Source: JBKBKN01 sp046294625
GTDB taxonomy: Bacteria; Bacteroidota; Bacteroidia; M30B66
Direction: 5' to 3'
Assembly: GCA_046294625.1 (NCBI GenBank)
Contig: JBKBKN010000005.1
Span: 97,298-161,297, forward strand
DNA: 64,000 bases
The translations under genes and the position numbers were made by a program. Numbering within the stretch: the first letter of the stretch is position 1; each line of letters opens with the position of its first letter. Below are positions 9,221 through 18,474 of this stretch, one piece after another. A model generated the notes under the pieces. The model made no database searches, had not been told where the DNA came from, and saw nothing but the letters and a program-made list of their open reading frames with translations.

Positions 9221-12200
9221 TTACTTATTGATAAAATCTCGTTTTCGTTTTTCAATGCCAATCATGTATTGATATGGTGGCTGACCTGATTCTACCTTCA
9301 TTTGTCGCTTGTTGCTATCCACCTCCTTCAATATCGTGTTGAAATTGTCTTTAGCAGCAAGAGCTGTCATGATGTTGCGCTGATAATTAAAGAAAAACCA
9401 ATTATCGCTATCTGGTTCAATGTAAAGATTGAGAATATCCCCTCCTCTTTTTTTTACGAGCTCAATTTTTCCTTTCACCACTTTATTGATGCTGGTTTTA
9501 CCCATGTTGCTGATATGTAGCCAGCCATCTGAAACGTAGGAACGCGATTCGGTATTCCATTTGAGTTCTACCTTGCTAAACACAATCGTTTTCTGTATTT
9601 CATCGGGCAATTTTTTGCTAGCGCCTGTTGATGACAATTCTTTAATCATCTTATCGGCAGCTTCTTTACCAACCAGAGTAATAAGGTTCTTTTTAAATTC
9701 AGGTCCACTGGTTTCGGCAGCTTGCATTCCCGATGCTCCATTGATAGCATCAGTGATTAATTTCAGGCAATCATCATTAAAGAAAAAATCGAGTGCAATC
9801 ATCACATTAAAAACGGTTTCGTCCTTTACACTGCTATGGTTCACACTTCCAATCATTCGCACTTTTACCTGTCCCAAATCCATCCCTGTGCTCATTTCTC
9901 CTTCGCCATACATATCGCAGTTGGCCGGATTGAGCGCCACATAGTCGCCCGGCAGATCTTTGTCCTGCAGTTTTTCTTTCGCTGCCAATTGATACTCCTG
10001 CTTGCCTTTATCGAATCTCAAAAATCCGCGTGAAACTAAAATCTCCTGATCGCCCGAGCGCTGTTTTTTAGCCATAAAAACAGGATACACATGGGTAGAG
10101 TCTTTAATCAACACTAAACCGGCTGTGAGTTTGTCTCCTTCATAGCTTTTTGGAAATGAATCTACCGGAATCATGATATTTTTAGGATCGATCGGTGCTT
10201 TAAACTTAAGCCAACTCTTGCCCATTTTCTGGCATTGATGTTGCAATCGAGCAGCTCCATCAAATTCAAGGTGCTTATCGGGCGAATAAAGTTTCACTTT
10301 CCCTTTATAGTCGAATTGAGGACTTAAGGTAAATTGTTGTTTCTCGTCAATATCGCCAATGGCAAATGTTTTTCCAACCGAATCAATATCGATTTTGGAA
10401 AGCGCGATTTTCTGCACCTTTCCGAGCTCGTCTTCATATTCGTAAGTACCGCTTCCTTTGTACCGCTTCTTGCCCAAAATGTCGATGGTGGCTTCGAAAA
10501 TGTCATGATACTTGGTATCATTATTAGCATTTACCCTCGCATTTTTTAGAGTGGTAATCACCGCATTTCTTTCGATATTCACTTTTTCCTTGTCGGGATA
10601 AATCGTAGCATCCGCCACACGAATCAGCTTAACCCCATCTGTCCTGATGGTTCGATCATATAGGGTGTAATTTGCCTTTGGCGCCACAAAGGTGAGAGAA
10701 TCCTGATCAGCTTTGGTGGAAACAAACCTTGCCCCGATCAAGTCAATTTCATTCATCGATGAATTCATATCCACTTCATCCTTATCCATATACCAGCGCA
10801 ACTCGTCCATGTAGGCGATATATTTGTTTACTGGAAATTCAATGTATGAATCGGGTGAATTGGATTTCAACTTCGCCATGCGGTCTTCAAAACTGTGTTT
10901 AGCTTTGATATTATCAGTTTTGATTGCAACTTCCCTTGTTCCATCTGCACCTAGCGTTTCTTTCGATGCAAGGGAGAATGCTGCAGTATCGGCATTGAAA
11001 TCCACTTTTTTCAGGAAGAATTTTTTAGAAACAAATTCTGCTCCCATCACATCCATTGCTCCACTCCCAGTCATACCATTTTCGCCGATAGAAATCTTTC
11101 CTCTAAGTTTTGCTTCGCCTTCGTACATAACCATGGCAGTGCTCTTCATGGCAATATCGAATCGGTCGGGTTTATAAGGTTCCCAATGCAGCCCGACATC
11201 CGTGGCTTGCACATCCGGAAACTCTACATCGCCGGCCTGTGCTTTCACTTCAAGGGCTTTCACAAAGGCATTGACCGAATCCGGATAGAAAATAAACATA
11301 TCCGATTTAGCAGTCGTGGTTAGATATTTGATTTCACCTTTACCCAAAAGCCCTTTATTGCTCATGTCGAGGTCATTAATAAAGGTGCCTTTGCCTTTGT
11401 AAATCGGAAGGCCTGATGGGTCTGTTTTCCTGACAAAACCCAGCGAAAAATCAGGCTGAAGTCTAAGTTCTTCTCTCAAATCGGGAAAAATATCGGCTGA
11501 AACAAATGTGCCTTCAAACCGAAGTCCTTCATTGGAAAATCGATTCAAACTGTCAACCACAAATGGATCGAGCTGAAAATAGAATCTGCTTCTATCATAT
11601 ACGCCTCCATGGATAGATCGCTTATCGTAATAAGCATAGGAATTTTTTACAGAATTAAAAATAGGATAGTTGCCAAGTGGCCTCACTCCTGATTTGTTAT
11701 TGGGGTGGTCGATTTGCAAATCGCCGATTACGCTCTCAATCACTGTGCGCACACGAATCAAACGATATTTGCCGCGTTCATCCATTTCGGCGCCCTGCAC
11801 ATAGAGCCTGAGAGAGTCCACGTTATTCAGATTGAGCTTAAAACGTTCATATTCGAAATCGAATTTTTTGCCGAAAAACTCAAATCGACCTGCTCTGATC
11901 CTTCCGTCAAATTCGAAGTCGCGATTTTTCTTCAATAGTAATTGCTGATCTTTCGGGTAGATAATCACATTTTGAGAGTCGCTGAGAAATATTCTTTCCA
12001 CACCTTCCATTCGCAGATCATAATTGAGCAAGCTCAGCACAGCATTGTTTTTACTGCCCTTAACCACAGAGTTGAATTGAATCACGTCATAATCCATTCT
12101 CCCTTCTGCAGCAAGCAAATATTTTCTTAAGCGGTCTCTAACCACCACTTGCTGCGTTTCTTCATCATAAGACAGAAAGCCCATATAGGAAAGTTGACGG

Positions 12201-13747
12201 ATTACATGTCGCACATTAGTGATTTCTATCCTAAAGTGACTAGCAATCTGCGATGCAGTGAAAACTTCCTGTTTTCGGGAATCCATCAGCTGTTTAATCC
12301 TCACAAGCGGATTAATATCGTCAATACCTTGAATTTTAATAAATCGCTCATAGCGAAAATAATCTGACGATTCAAAATTGGCATTTCCTTCTACTGCTCC
12401 CGGAATTGAAGCAAAACGAATGGTATTTTCATCCATTTTCCAATACAAGGCTTCGAAATCCATGTCAATTCGATGAAATGAATTGTAATAAGGCGCTTTT
12501 GATGATCCTTCGTTGTTTCTAAGCAAGGTAACTTCACGCTTATCGTTGATAAACTTAAAGTTAAGTCCAGCGTGTATAATGGAATCTTCTTCAATATTAA
12601 ATCGGATGTAAGCCACATCACTATTCACTTTATTCTGCTCTATCAAAAAAGACGTTGATTTGGTGATTAGAAAAGGCTGTCCTTCTCTTTTGAAGGTAAA
12701 AGTTGCCCGTTCTTCATTGGTGCCCGAGCCAATCAATTTAGCGCCTCTAACAGAAATACCGCCAATATAGTCCACATCTTTGAATATATTAGGGATGGAA
12801 AAGGTTGATGCATAGGTGGTAAATCTGGGGTAGTTGGGGTCGCGTCCTGCGGGATTATCGCTTAATTTTTCTTCAAGCGAACCCAATAGCGGCTCTTTGA
12901 AATATTTTGCATAGGTAAATTTGACGGAATCAGCTGAATATTTTGTTGACTTGATATTGATTTTGTAACGGCTGAGCTCTGCACTTGCATCCTTCTCGCT
13001 AAGCCCGGCTCGCTCCCAAAGCACCTTGCCATTTTTCCCTTCAAAACGGGTTTCAGTAGGATATAAGATTCCTTCCGTGCCAATGATAACAGAGCTATCT
13101 CTACGTGTGCTACACTTCAGATCGCCTTTGCCCACTTTGAGATAAGCAAGACTGTCATAACCAAACTCAAAATCGTTGGAAGTCGTGGACCAAACTACTG
13201 CATCTGAATAGTACAATACGTTTTCTTTGAAAAAATACTTTGAAAAACTAAGGTAGTTCATATATTTTCCAGTGCTGATTTTAGGAATTATTTTCCCCAA
13301 ACCTTTAAGCCAGGCTATAAAAACATCTTGATCTTTGGTGCTTTCTCCGTAGGAGATAATCGTTTGCAAATATTCTGAGAAACCCGGAAAAGGGGTCATT
13401 CTTTTCTTAAGCATCAGGTTTGACGCTTCTACAATAAGTTCCTTAGCTTCATTACTAATTCTCGATCCATTCCAATGAATATTAAATCCAGTCATCAAGT
13501 CTTTGGCTGTTTTTTTATCACTCACAGCCAGAAAGTCTGTCATCTCTGTGATGAACTGGGCATGTTGGTTTGAAAAACTTTTTATCGTTTGCGCTTGCAA
13601 GAGGCCCAAACCACTTACAATCATTGCTAGGGCAAGTAATCCTTTGATTGTAATTTTTTTATGAAAACTTAAATGAGTCGTCGGTTTATTTGTAAACCCA
13701 GACTTCGCACAATCGGATGAATTTACTTGTTGGATAAAAAGATACAT
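9221..13747 (-). CDS. Very large exported protein, unknown function
   Basis: About 1508 residues from the ATG at 13747; the open frame extends to 13837, but that N-terminus does not look like a signal. A signal-like segment KKITIKGLLALAMIVSGLGLLQAQ appears about 36 residues after the chosen start, so the true start may be still further in or use a rare codon. The body alternates long beta-rich stretches in which segments such as FEFDGRIRAGRFEFFGKKFDF, GKGEIKYLTTTAKSD and GSGAMDVMGAEFVSKKFF recur with a common rhythm, reminiscent of OstA/AsmA-type lipid-channel folds. A helical segment near 500-570 (FTASQIASHFRIEITNVRHVIRQL) looks winged-helix-like. The family seems widespread in Bacteroidota but I cannot name a function. 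Confidence 0.8.
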   Translation of the reverse strand: MYLFIQQVNSSDCAKSGFTNKPTTHLSFHKKITIKGLLALAMIVSGLGLLQAQTIKSFSNQHAQFITEMTDFLAVSDKKTAKDLMTGFNIHWNGSRISNEAKELIVEASNLMLKKRMTPFPGFSEYLQTIISYGESTKDQDVFIAWLKGLGKIIPKISTGKYMNYLSFSKYFFKENVLYYSDAVVWSTTSNDFEFGYDSLAYLKVGKGDLKCSTRRDSSVIIGTEGILYPTETRFEGKNGKVLWERAGLSEKDASAELSRYKINIKSTKYSADSVKFTYAKYFKEPLLGSLEEKLSDNPAGRDPNYPRFTTYASTFSIPNIFKDVDYIGGISVRGAKLIGSGTNEERATFTFKREGQPFLITKSTSFLIEQNKVNSDVAYIRFNIEEDSIIHAGLNFKFINDKREVTLLRNNEGSSKAPYYNSFHRIDMDFEALYWKMDENTIRFASIPGAVEGNANFESSDYFRYERFIKIQGIDDINPLVRIKQLMDSRKQEVFTASQIASHFRIEITNVRHVIRQLSYMGFLSYDEETQQVVVRDRLRKYLLAAEGRMDYDVIQFNSVVKGSKNNAVLSLLNYDLRMEGVERIFLSDSQNVIIYPKDQQLLLKKNRDFEFDGRIRAGRFEFFGKKFDFEYERFKLNLNNVDSLRLYVQGAEMDERGKYRLIRVRTVIESVIGDLQIDHPNNKSGVRPLGNYPIFNSVKNSYAYYDKRSIHGGVYDRSRFYFQLDPFVVDSLNRFSNEGLRFEGTFVSADIFPDLREELRLQPDFSLGFVRKTDPSGLPIYKGKGTFINDLDMSNKGLLGKGEIKYLTTTAKSDMFIFYPDSVNAFVKALEVKAQAGDVEFPDVQATDVGLHWEPYKPDRFDIAMKSTAMVMYEGEAKLRGKISIGENGMTGSGAMDVMGAEFVSKKFFLKKVDFNADTAAFSLASKETLGADGTREVAIKTDNIKAKHSFEDRMAKLKSNSPDSYIEFPVNKYIAYMDELRWYMDKDEVDMNSSMNEIDLIGARFVSTKADQDSLTFVAPKANYTLYDRTIRTDGVKLIRVADATIYPDKEKVNIERNAVITTLKNARVNANNDTKYHDIFEATIDILGKKRYKGSGTYEYEDELGKVQKIALSKIDIDSVGKTFAIGDIDEKQQFTLSPQFDYKGKVKLYSPDKHLEFDGAARLQHQCQKMGKSWLKFKAPIDPKNIMIPVDSFPKSYEGDKLTAGLVLIKDSTHVYPVFMAKKQRSGDQEILVSRGFLRFDKGKQEYQLAAKEKLQDKDLPGDYVALNPANCDMYGEGEMSTGMDLGQVKVRMIGSVNHSSVKDETVFNVMIALDFFFNDDCLKLITDAINGASGMQAAETSGPEFKKNLITLVGKEAADKMIKELSSTGASKKLPDEIQKTIVFSKVELKWNTESRSYVSDGWLHISNMGKTSINKVVKGKIELVKKRGGDILNLYIEPDSDNWFFFNYQRNIMTALAAKDNFNTILKEVDSNKRQMKVESGQPPYQYMIGIEKRKRDFINK

Positions 13748-13870
13748 ATTGCAAATTAGCACAACATCTTTGAATTGATTGAGCTTGCAGGTGGTAAATA
13801 TTTTTAAACATTCAATGCCTAAGTGTTGATAAAGCATCGATACGAATGATACAATTATGAGGCTTTATGA

Positions 13871-13901
13871 TTTGCAATTTTGCTATTTTAGTGTACGTTT
13901 G
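13871..13901 (+). promoter_or_regulatory. Bacteroidota-type promoter for the Sia-like operon
   Basis: TTTG at 13871-13874, a 19-base spacer, and TACGTTTG at 13894-13901: a full match to the TTTG-N19-TAnnTTTG consensus. The predicted start of transcription is near 13908, leaving an untranslated leader of about 90 bases before the ATG at 14001. Confidence 0.75.
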
Positions 13902-14000
13902 TGCTGAGAGTTAGATATTAACTCGCCATTATATGTTCGTATATTGCATGAAATAACCCTTAAAAATCACTACCTAAAAACTGATTAAACCCAACCTTTA

Positions 14001-14873
14001 ATGAAACGCCCACAAAAATTACTTAGCATATTCTTAATTCCCATGCTGATTCTAACGACATATTCATGCAATACGGTAGAAAAAAGCTCCGAAGAGTCTC
14101 AAACTGAAATAAATCAAGAAGAAAGACAACGATTCTTTCAGATACCGGCACCAACAGAACTATTTGAATTGCTCCGCTCAGAAGGAGTTAAACCAACAAA
14201 AGTGGTTACGCTTAATCCGGTTGCCAATATTGTAAAGTACAGCGATTCAGAATCAAAGGCACTTAATTTTGGCGTTTACACCACCAATTTACTTTTTCTA
14301 AGCGTTTTCAATCAAAAGTCTGAAGTGCTGAAATACTTCGAAAATCTGAAACAATTAGCAGAAGACCTTGGAATAGACAATGTTATCAACGAGTCTACCA
14401 TGTCGAGAATTGAAAAAAATCTGAATAACGCCGATTCACTTGACGTGATTACTAATTACGTTTTTTTCGAAGCGTCTGAAAATTTAGAAAGTCAAGACAA
14501 ACAAGATATTTTGTCTCTCGTTATTGCTGGTTCATGGATTGAAGGAGTATTTATGGCTGCGAAAATGATTGAAAAATTTTCAGCAAATTCAGAAATTGCT
14601 CAACGCATTGCAGAACAAAAATTTTCCTTGGAAAATTTGCTAGAGTATTTTGAATTCGCATCGAACCGCAATTCCATTTCCAAAACAAAGGCACAGCTTG
14701 AAGCATTGATGCCATTATTCAACGCTATCGCTGAAATAGACGTCAATGATCAAGTAGCTGCAAACAGCCAAACAGTAATTGGATCTTCCACAAGATTAAG
14801 CATTACAGAAGATCAGTTTCAGAAAATAAGTGCTCAGATTGAGCTGATCAGAAATCAGATTACTAAAAATTAA
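14001..14873 (+). CDS. Predicted lipoprotein, first gene of the Sia-like operon
   Basis: 290 residues. Signal peptide II with lipobox TYSC (Cys about 23). The rest is predominantly alpha-helical: long amphipathic stretches such as KSEVLKYFENLKQLAEDLGIDNV and SKTKAQLEALMPLFNAIAEIDVND. No enzyme motif was recognised. It is followed by four rightward genes with short gaps (44, 10 or overlap, 6, overlap), and preceded by a consensus promoter. The neighbour genes encode a SiaB-like kinase and a SiaC-like phosphoprotein, so I infer an envelope component or sensor feeding that switch. Function otherwise unknown. Confidence 0.75.
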   Translation: MKRPQKLLSIFLIPMLILTTYSCNTVEKSSEESQTEINQEERQRFFQIPAPTELFELLRSEGVKPTKVVTLNPVANIVKYSDSESKALNFGVYTTNLLFLSVFNQKSEVLKYFENLKQLAEDLGIDNVINESTMSRIEKNLNNADSLDVITNYVFFEASENLESQDKQDILSLVIAGSWIEGVFMAAKMIEKFSANSEIAQRIAEQKFSLENLLEYFEFASNRNSISKTKAQLEALMPLFNAIAEIDVNDQVAANSQTVIGSSTRLSITEDQFQKISAQIELIRNQITKN

Positions 14874-14917
14874 TCATTTAGAACATTTAACCCAATTCCG
14901 CAACATAACGAGCAATT

Positions 14918-15445
14918 ATGAAAATTCAGAGCAACAGCTTTATCGCACTCATATTGGTGCTTTCATCATACGCACTCAATGGAATAGCGCAATCCAAACA
15001 ATTTGATGCCCGAAAAATGTGTTTCGACTTCCATAAGTATTATTGTGGATTTGAAGAGAAACTTCCCTTCTTTGTCTACAATGCCCAATCCAGAAGCACT
15101 TTGTTTCGTAGGGGTGAAACATCTGAAATGTATTTCATTGCCTACAAAGGATATGATTATCGCTTGAGCTTCTGTGGGCAAGATGACTTACTTGAAGGGC
15201 AAAAGATTGCATTTTTTATTAGAAACGGAAAAACCAAAGAACTGATTTATGAAAATTCAAATGATAATTTTCATCAGGAGTTTGAATTTACGTGCACAAG
15301 CAGTGCCAGAATATTAGTAGAAATCAGTCTACCACCCGAAACCAAAACAAAACTCAAACCAGGGAATCGATTTGAGTACAAAGGATGCATGGGCGTATTG
15401 ATAGAGAGCAGAAAGACTCCTGTAAATGGTTTTTCAAGAAACTAA
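14918..15445 (+). CDS. Secreted protein of unknown function, second gene of the Sia-like operon
   Basis: 175 residues with a signal peptide (about 1-25, ...ALNGIAQ before SKQFD). Three or four Cys (DARKMCFDFHKYYCGFEE, RLSFCGQDD, EFTCTSS, KGCMG) may form disulfides. The central part is beta-rich. No family recognised. It lies between the lipoprotein gene and the SiaB-like gene; the longest version of the latter overlaps its end by 20 bases. Position suggests a periplasmic input or output of the partner-switch module, which is inference. Confidence 0.7.
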   Translation: MKIQSNSFIALILVLSSYALNGIAQSKQFDARKMCFDFHKYYCGFEEKLPFFVYNAQSRSTLFRRGETSEMYFIAYKGYDYRLSFCGQDDLLEGQKIAFFIRNGKTKELIYENSNDNFHQEFEFTCTSSARILVEISLPPETKTKLKPGNRFEYKGCMGVLIESRKTPVNGFSRN

Positions 15446-15455
15446 GCCTATTCCG

Positions 15456-16004
15456 ATGCTCGATATTATAGATTTTTACAGAAAAATGGAAGATGAAAAA
15501 ATCATCCTTTCATTTAAAGGCGAAGTAACATCCGAATTGCTCAATTGCATCCTTCAAATGATTGAAAGCAAGCTTAATAAGTCTGAAGAGGAGCCTAAAT
15601 TGAAGAAAAAAGTGTATCATGTTCTGGTGGAGTGTTTGCAAAATCTCTATCACCATAATGATGGCATTCACAATTCAGAAAATGGATTTGATAAACGAGC
15701 TTCCCTATTTATGATTGGCAAAGAAGGACGATCATCTTACACCATCATAACCGGAAATTATATTTTAAAATCAAATGTTCCAGAATTTAGAAATCACCTA
15801 GAGAAGATCAACACGTTAGACAAAGATGAGCTCAAAGCTTTCTACCTTGAAACGCTAAATAATGCATCTTATGCTGAAAAAGGCGGAGGCGGATTAGGCA
15901 TGATTGATATAGCGCGCAAATCAGGCCATAAGTTGGATTTTAGCTTCACAAAATTCGATTCGGAATATGATTTTTTTTCAATGACTGTTAAAATATCTAC
16001 TTAG
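15456..16004 (+). CDS. siaB: SiaB-like kinase (GHKL ATPase fold, DUF6272 type)
   Basis: About 182 residues from the ATG at 15456 (MLDIIDFYRKMED); an earlier in-frame ATG at 15426 adds 10 residues but overlaps the preceding gene by 20 bases, so I prefer the later start. The ATP-binding N-box-like VECLQNLYHHND and the G-box-like GGGGLGMIDIARKSG are both present, as in SiaB, the kinase that phosphorylates SiaC in Pseudomonas aeruginosa. It lies 6 bases before the SiaC-like gene. No PP2C/SpoIIE phosphatase (SiaA) is visible in the window. The family assignment is by motif and by the adjacent partner. Confidence 0.83.
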   Translation: MLDIIDFYRKMEDEKIILSFKGEVTSELLNCILQMIESKLNKSEEEPKLKKKVYHVLVECLQNLYHHNDGIHNSENGFDKRASLFMIGKEGRSSYTIITGNYILKSNVPEFRNHLEKINTLDKDELKAFYLETLNNASYAEKGGGGLGMIDIARKSGHKLDFSFTKFDSEYDFFSMTVKIST

Positions 16005-16010
16005 TAACTT

Positions 16011-16388
16011 ATGGAAATTTTAAAAATAGAAGGTACCGGCAAAACACCTACCGTAATGTTTGACCCTAATGCTGGCCAATTGGAAATATCAGGCCGCTCT
16101 ATCCTTGAAAATACAATGGAATTCTATGGTCCTCTTTTCGATGCCATAGACCAATATATTTTGTCACCAAGCACGGTAACCAAATTCAACGTGCAGCTGG
16201 AATATTTCAATACCAGTTCTTCGAAATGTTTGCTGGATATTTTTAAGAAACTTCAGTCCTTGCAGCTTACCGGAAAAAGTCAAGTGAAAGTAGTTTGGTG
16301 CTATGAAGAAGAAGATGATGATATGCTGGAAGCTGGTGTAGATTATAAAAGTATCGTTAAACTTGACTTTGAAATGGTGGTGGTGTGA
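16011..16388 (+). CDS. siaC: SiaC-like regulatory phosphoprotein (DUF1987)
   Basis: 125 residues, the usual DUF1987 length. Diagnostic stretches are TPTVMFDPNAGQLEISGRS, YIL.P.T...NVQLEYFNTSSSK and the acidic CYEEEDDDMLEAGVDY. Thr68 sits in the NTSSSK motif, the position I recall as the SiaB phosphorylation site in P. aeruginosa SiaC (T68). In that system unphosphorylated SiaC binds and activates the diguanylate cyclase SiaD; no GGDEF protein is seen here, so the partner is unknown. It is followed with a 4-base GTGA overlap by the TIGR02757 gene. Confidence 0.88.
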   Translation: MEILKIEGTGKTPTVMFDPNAGQLEISGRSILENTMEFYGPLFDAIDQYILSPSTVTKFNVQLEYFNTSSSKCLLDIFKKLQSLQLTGKSQVKVVWCYEEEDDDMLEAGVDYKSIVKLDFEMVVV

Positions 16389-17209
16389 TTGAGTTTGTTA
16401 ACAAGTACAAGAATATACCCTCGTTCGAAGTTAATGATGATGCTTCATTGAAGGCTCTTCTTGATGAAGCTGTGGAAAAGTATAACCGAACCAGTTTTAT
16501 TGAAACAGATCCAATATCAGTTCCTCATCAATTCCAAAACAAAGAAGACATTGAAATTGCTGCCTATTTTGCTGCAACAATCGCCTGGGGACAAAGATCA
16601 ACCCTTATCCGCAATGCGATGAATCTGATGGAGCGTATGGATATGTCCCCATTTATGTTTGTGATGGAAGCCAGTTCAAGTGAATTGAAATCGATCAACG
16701 GCTTTGTTCACCGTACTTTAAACAGTCAAGACTGTACCGGATTAATACTTCGTTTGAGAAATGGAATTAAAGCAAATAAGTCGTTTGAAAACATGTTTTT
16801 CAACGATGAAAAAGATGTCCGAAAAGGCATACTCAAATTCAGACAAATCATGGCCGACGCTAAGCCTGCTTCAAGAGAATTAAAACACATATCCAATCCT
16901 GAGACTGGATCTGCTGCTAAAAGGCTAAATATGATGTTGAGATGGCTGGTGCGAAAGGATCAGCGTGGGGTTGATTTTGGTTTATGGACTGCAATAAGCC
17001 CTTCTAAGCTAATTATACCTTTAGATGTTCATTCCGGCTCAGTGGCTCGCTTATTAGGCTTACTCAAACGATCAGCAAATGATTGGACAGCTGCCGAACA
17101 ACTTACCAAAAGACTTCGCGATTTTGACGCGACCGACCCGGTTAAATATGATTTTGCACTCTTCGGACTTGGCGCCTTTGACAAAGTAACCCATTGGCCT
17201 ATTCCTTGA
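16385..17209 (+). CDS. TIGR02757 (DUF2400) family protein
   Basis: 274 residues starting with GTG at 16385, which overlaps the SiaC-like stop (GTGA). Family-typical stretches are IAAYFAATIAWGQRSTLIRNAMNLMERMD, GSAAKRLNMMLRWLVRKD, and DFGLWTAISPSKLIIPLDVHSGSVARLLGL near the C-terminus. The domain has similarity to helix-hairpin-helix DNA glycosylase folds, but no activity is established to my knowledge. Its 3' end overlaps the convergent PKD gene by 11 bases. Co-transcription with siaBC is clear from the overlap, but the functional link is not. Confidence 0.85.
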   Translation: MIEFVNKYKNIPSFEVNDDASLKALLDEAVEKYNRTSFIETDPISVPHQFQNKEDIEIAAYFAATIAWGQRSTLIRNAMNLMERMDMSPFMFVMEASSSELKSINGFVHRTLNSQDCTGLILRLRNGIKANKSFENMFFNDEKDVRKGILKFRQIMADAKPASRELKHISNPETGSAAKRLNMMLRWLVRKDQRGVDFGLWTAISPSKLIIPLDVHSGSVARLLGLLKRSANDWTAAEQLTKRLRDFDATDPVKYDFALFGLGAFDKVTHWPIP

Positions 17210-17942
17210 TTACGGTTATGTGGCTTACCATAGAATATCTTTTCCCTTTCAAGACTGCATAATACTTTCCTCCAGGAATCTCTCCGAAATCAAGTCTGAT
17301 TTTCTGACGTTTTCTTACTTTACCCACCATTTGTTCCACTACCCTTTCACCGGCTATATCCTGCAGTTCGACAAAAAGTTTGCGTTCTCTTGTGGGTAAA
17401 TCGAGTTGAATATCCGTTATTAGCTTGTTTCCGGTTGGAAAAACAACAAAATGTCCCATTTCTTCAAGCTTAATGCCCTTTTGATTGTCAATAACTTTGA
17501 TTTCAATTATTTCTTTCTTGATTTCGTTCGCATTGCTCGCAGATACACTCACCCGATACACTCCAGGCTGTTTGAAAGTATGTGAAGCGTTTTGAATGCC
17601 ACTAAGTACTGTACCATCACCAAACTTCCACATGTAATCTGTTGCCCATGGTGCAATGGCTGAAAATTCTACCATTGCGCCTTTGCTGTAATCGACGATT
17701 AATTTTGATGCTTTAACCGTGATTGACTTAGCTTCGAAAGTTTCTTCGATAATTTTAGCATTGCTAGCATAAAGCGATGATGCCTTGGGCAATTCATCAA
17801 AAAGGTCCTCTTCGTTGAATGTGTAGGCCGGACCTGAAGTAATCATCCCAGAGAGTAAATTTGACTGAGCATGGGCACTTGTGTAAATTGCAAGGCACAA
17901 GCATGCCGAAATGATTAATCTGGATTGTAGATGCTGTTTCAT
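17199..17942 (-). CDS. Secreted PKD-domain protein
   Basis: 247 residues from the ATG at 17942 (MKQHLQSRLIIS); a GTG seven codons upstream (17963) would lie at or before the predicted transcription start, so the ATG is preferred. Signal peptide ends at about SAHAQ. A single PKD domain around residues 90-160 shows the hallmark DYMWKFGDGTVLSG ... ASHTFKQPGVYRVSVSASN. The C-terminal 80 residues (VFPTGNKLITDIQLDLP ... PGGKYYAVLKGKRYSMVSHITVI) look like a T9SS type A sorting domain or a close relative. PKD domains mediate protein or sugar interactions on the cell surface. Confidence 0.78.
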   Translation of the reverse strand: MKQHLQSRLIISACLCLAIYTSAHAQSNLLSGMITSGPAYTFNEEDLFDELPKASSLYASNAKIIEETFEAKSITVKASKLIVDYSKGAMVEFSAIAPWATDYMWKFGDGTVLSGIQNASHTFKQPGVYRVSVSASNANEIKKEIIEIKVIDNQKGIKLEEMGHFVVFPTGNKLITDIQLDLPTRERKLFVELQDIAGERVVEQMVGKVRKRQKIRLDFGEIPGGKYYAVLKGKRYSMVSHITVIKE

Positions 17943-17967
17943 TTTAAGGTTAGATTTATTCACAATA

Positions 17968-17975
17968 CAAACCTA
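17968..17975 (-). promoter_or_regulatory. -7 promoter element for the PKD gene
   Basis: Leftward TAGGTTTG is a full TAnnTTTG match 26 bases before the preferred ATG at 17942. No -33 TTG is seen at the normal distance. Confidence 0.4.
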
Positions 17976-18422
17976 AGTTTACCTGCTCGCAGCATCAGAC
18001 CGATTGCGCCGAAAGCATTACAGCTGTAAGGATTTTAGATATCATCAGAAAAAACAATGAGCTCAAACGATGATAAAATTGAAAATACCCGGATTCGGCA
18101 CGACAGTGAATTCCAAATCATGAAAAAGACTCATGTAATTTCATCCTCCATTATGATGTAACCTTTTAAAATCAACCGCTTGAGCGCATTTGATTGCAAG
18201 GCCATCATTAAACAGTACATCGCAAATTCAGAATGTGATCTTATCAAACACAAAAATGAATAGTTCTGCTGATAATCAGAGTGCGGGATACAGTAAGCTC
18301 ATGTAAAACTTTCCTTAATATTCAAGGTTAGATTAATGTTTTCGGCTTTGTATAAAAGTCAATTTCATTTAACAAGTCTGACACTTCGAAAGCATGTTTA
18401 TTCTAATGGGGAATAAAAACAA
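17976..18422. other. Intergenic stretch without recognised features
   Basis: About 450 bases between the PKD gene promoter and the terminator of the giant gene. Both strands contain frequent stops in all frames. No inverted repeat, RNA-like structure or gene remnant was recognised. Confidence 0.5.
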
Positions 18423-18450
18423 AAGCCCCGGAATTTTCATTCCAGGGCTT
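18423..18450 (-). terminator. Intrinsic terminator after the giant T9SS gene
   Basis: A 12-bp stem (18423-18434 with 18439-18450, one G-U wobble in the leftward RNA) closes a GAAA tetraloop. Leftward it is followed by TTGTTTTTATT. It lies 24 bases beyond the stop of the giant gene. Confidence 0.88.
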
Positions 18451-18474
18451 GTTGTTAAGGTTAGGATTGGTGAA

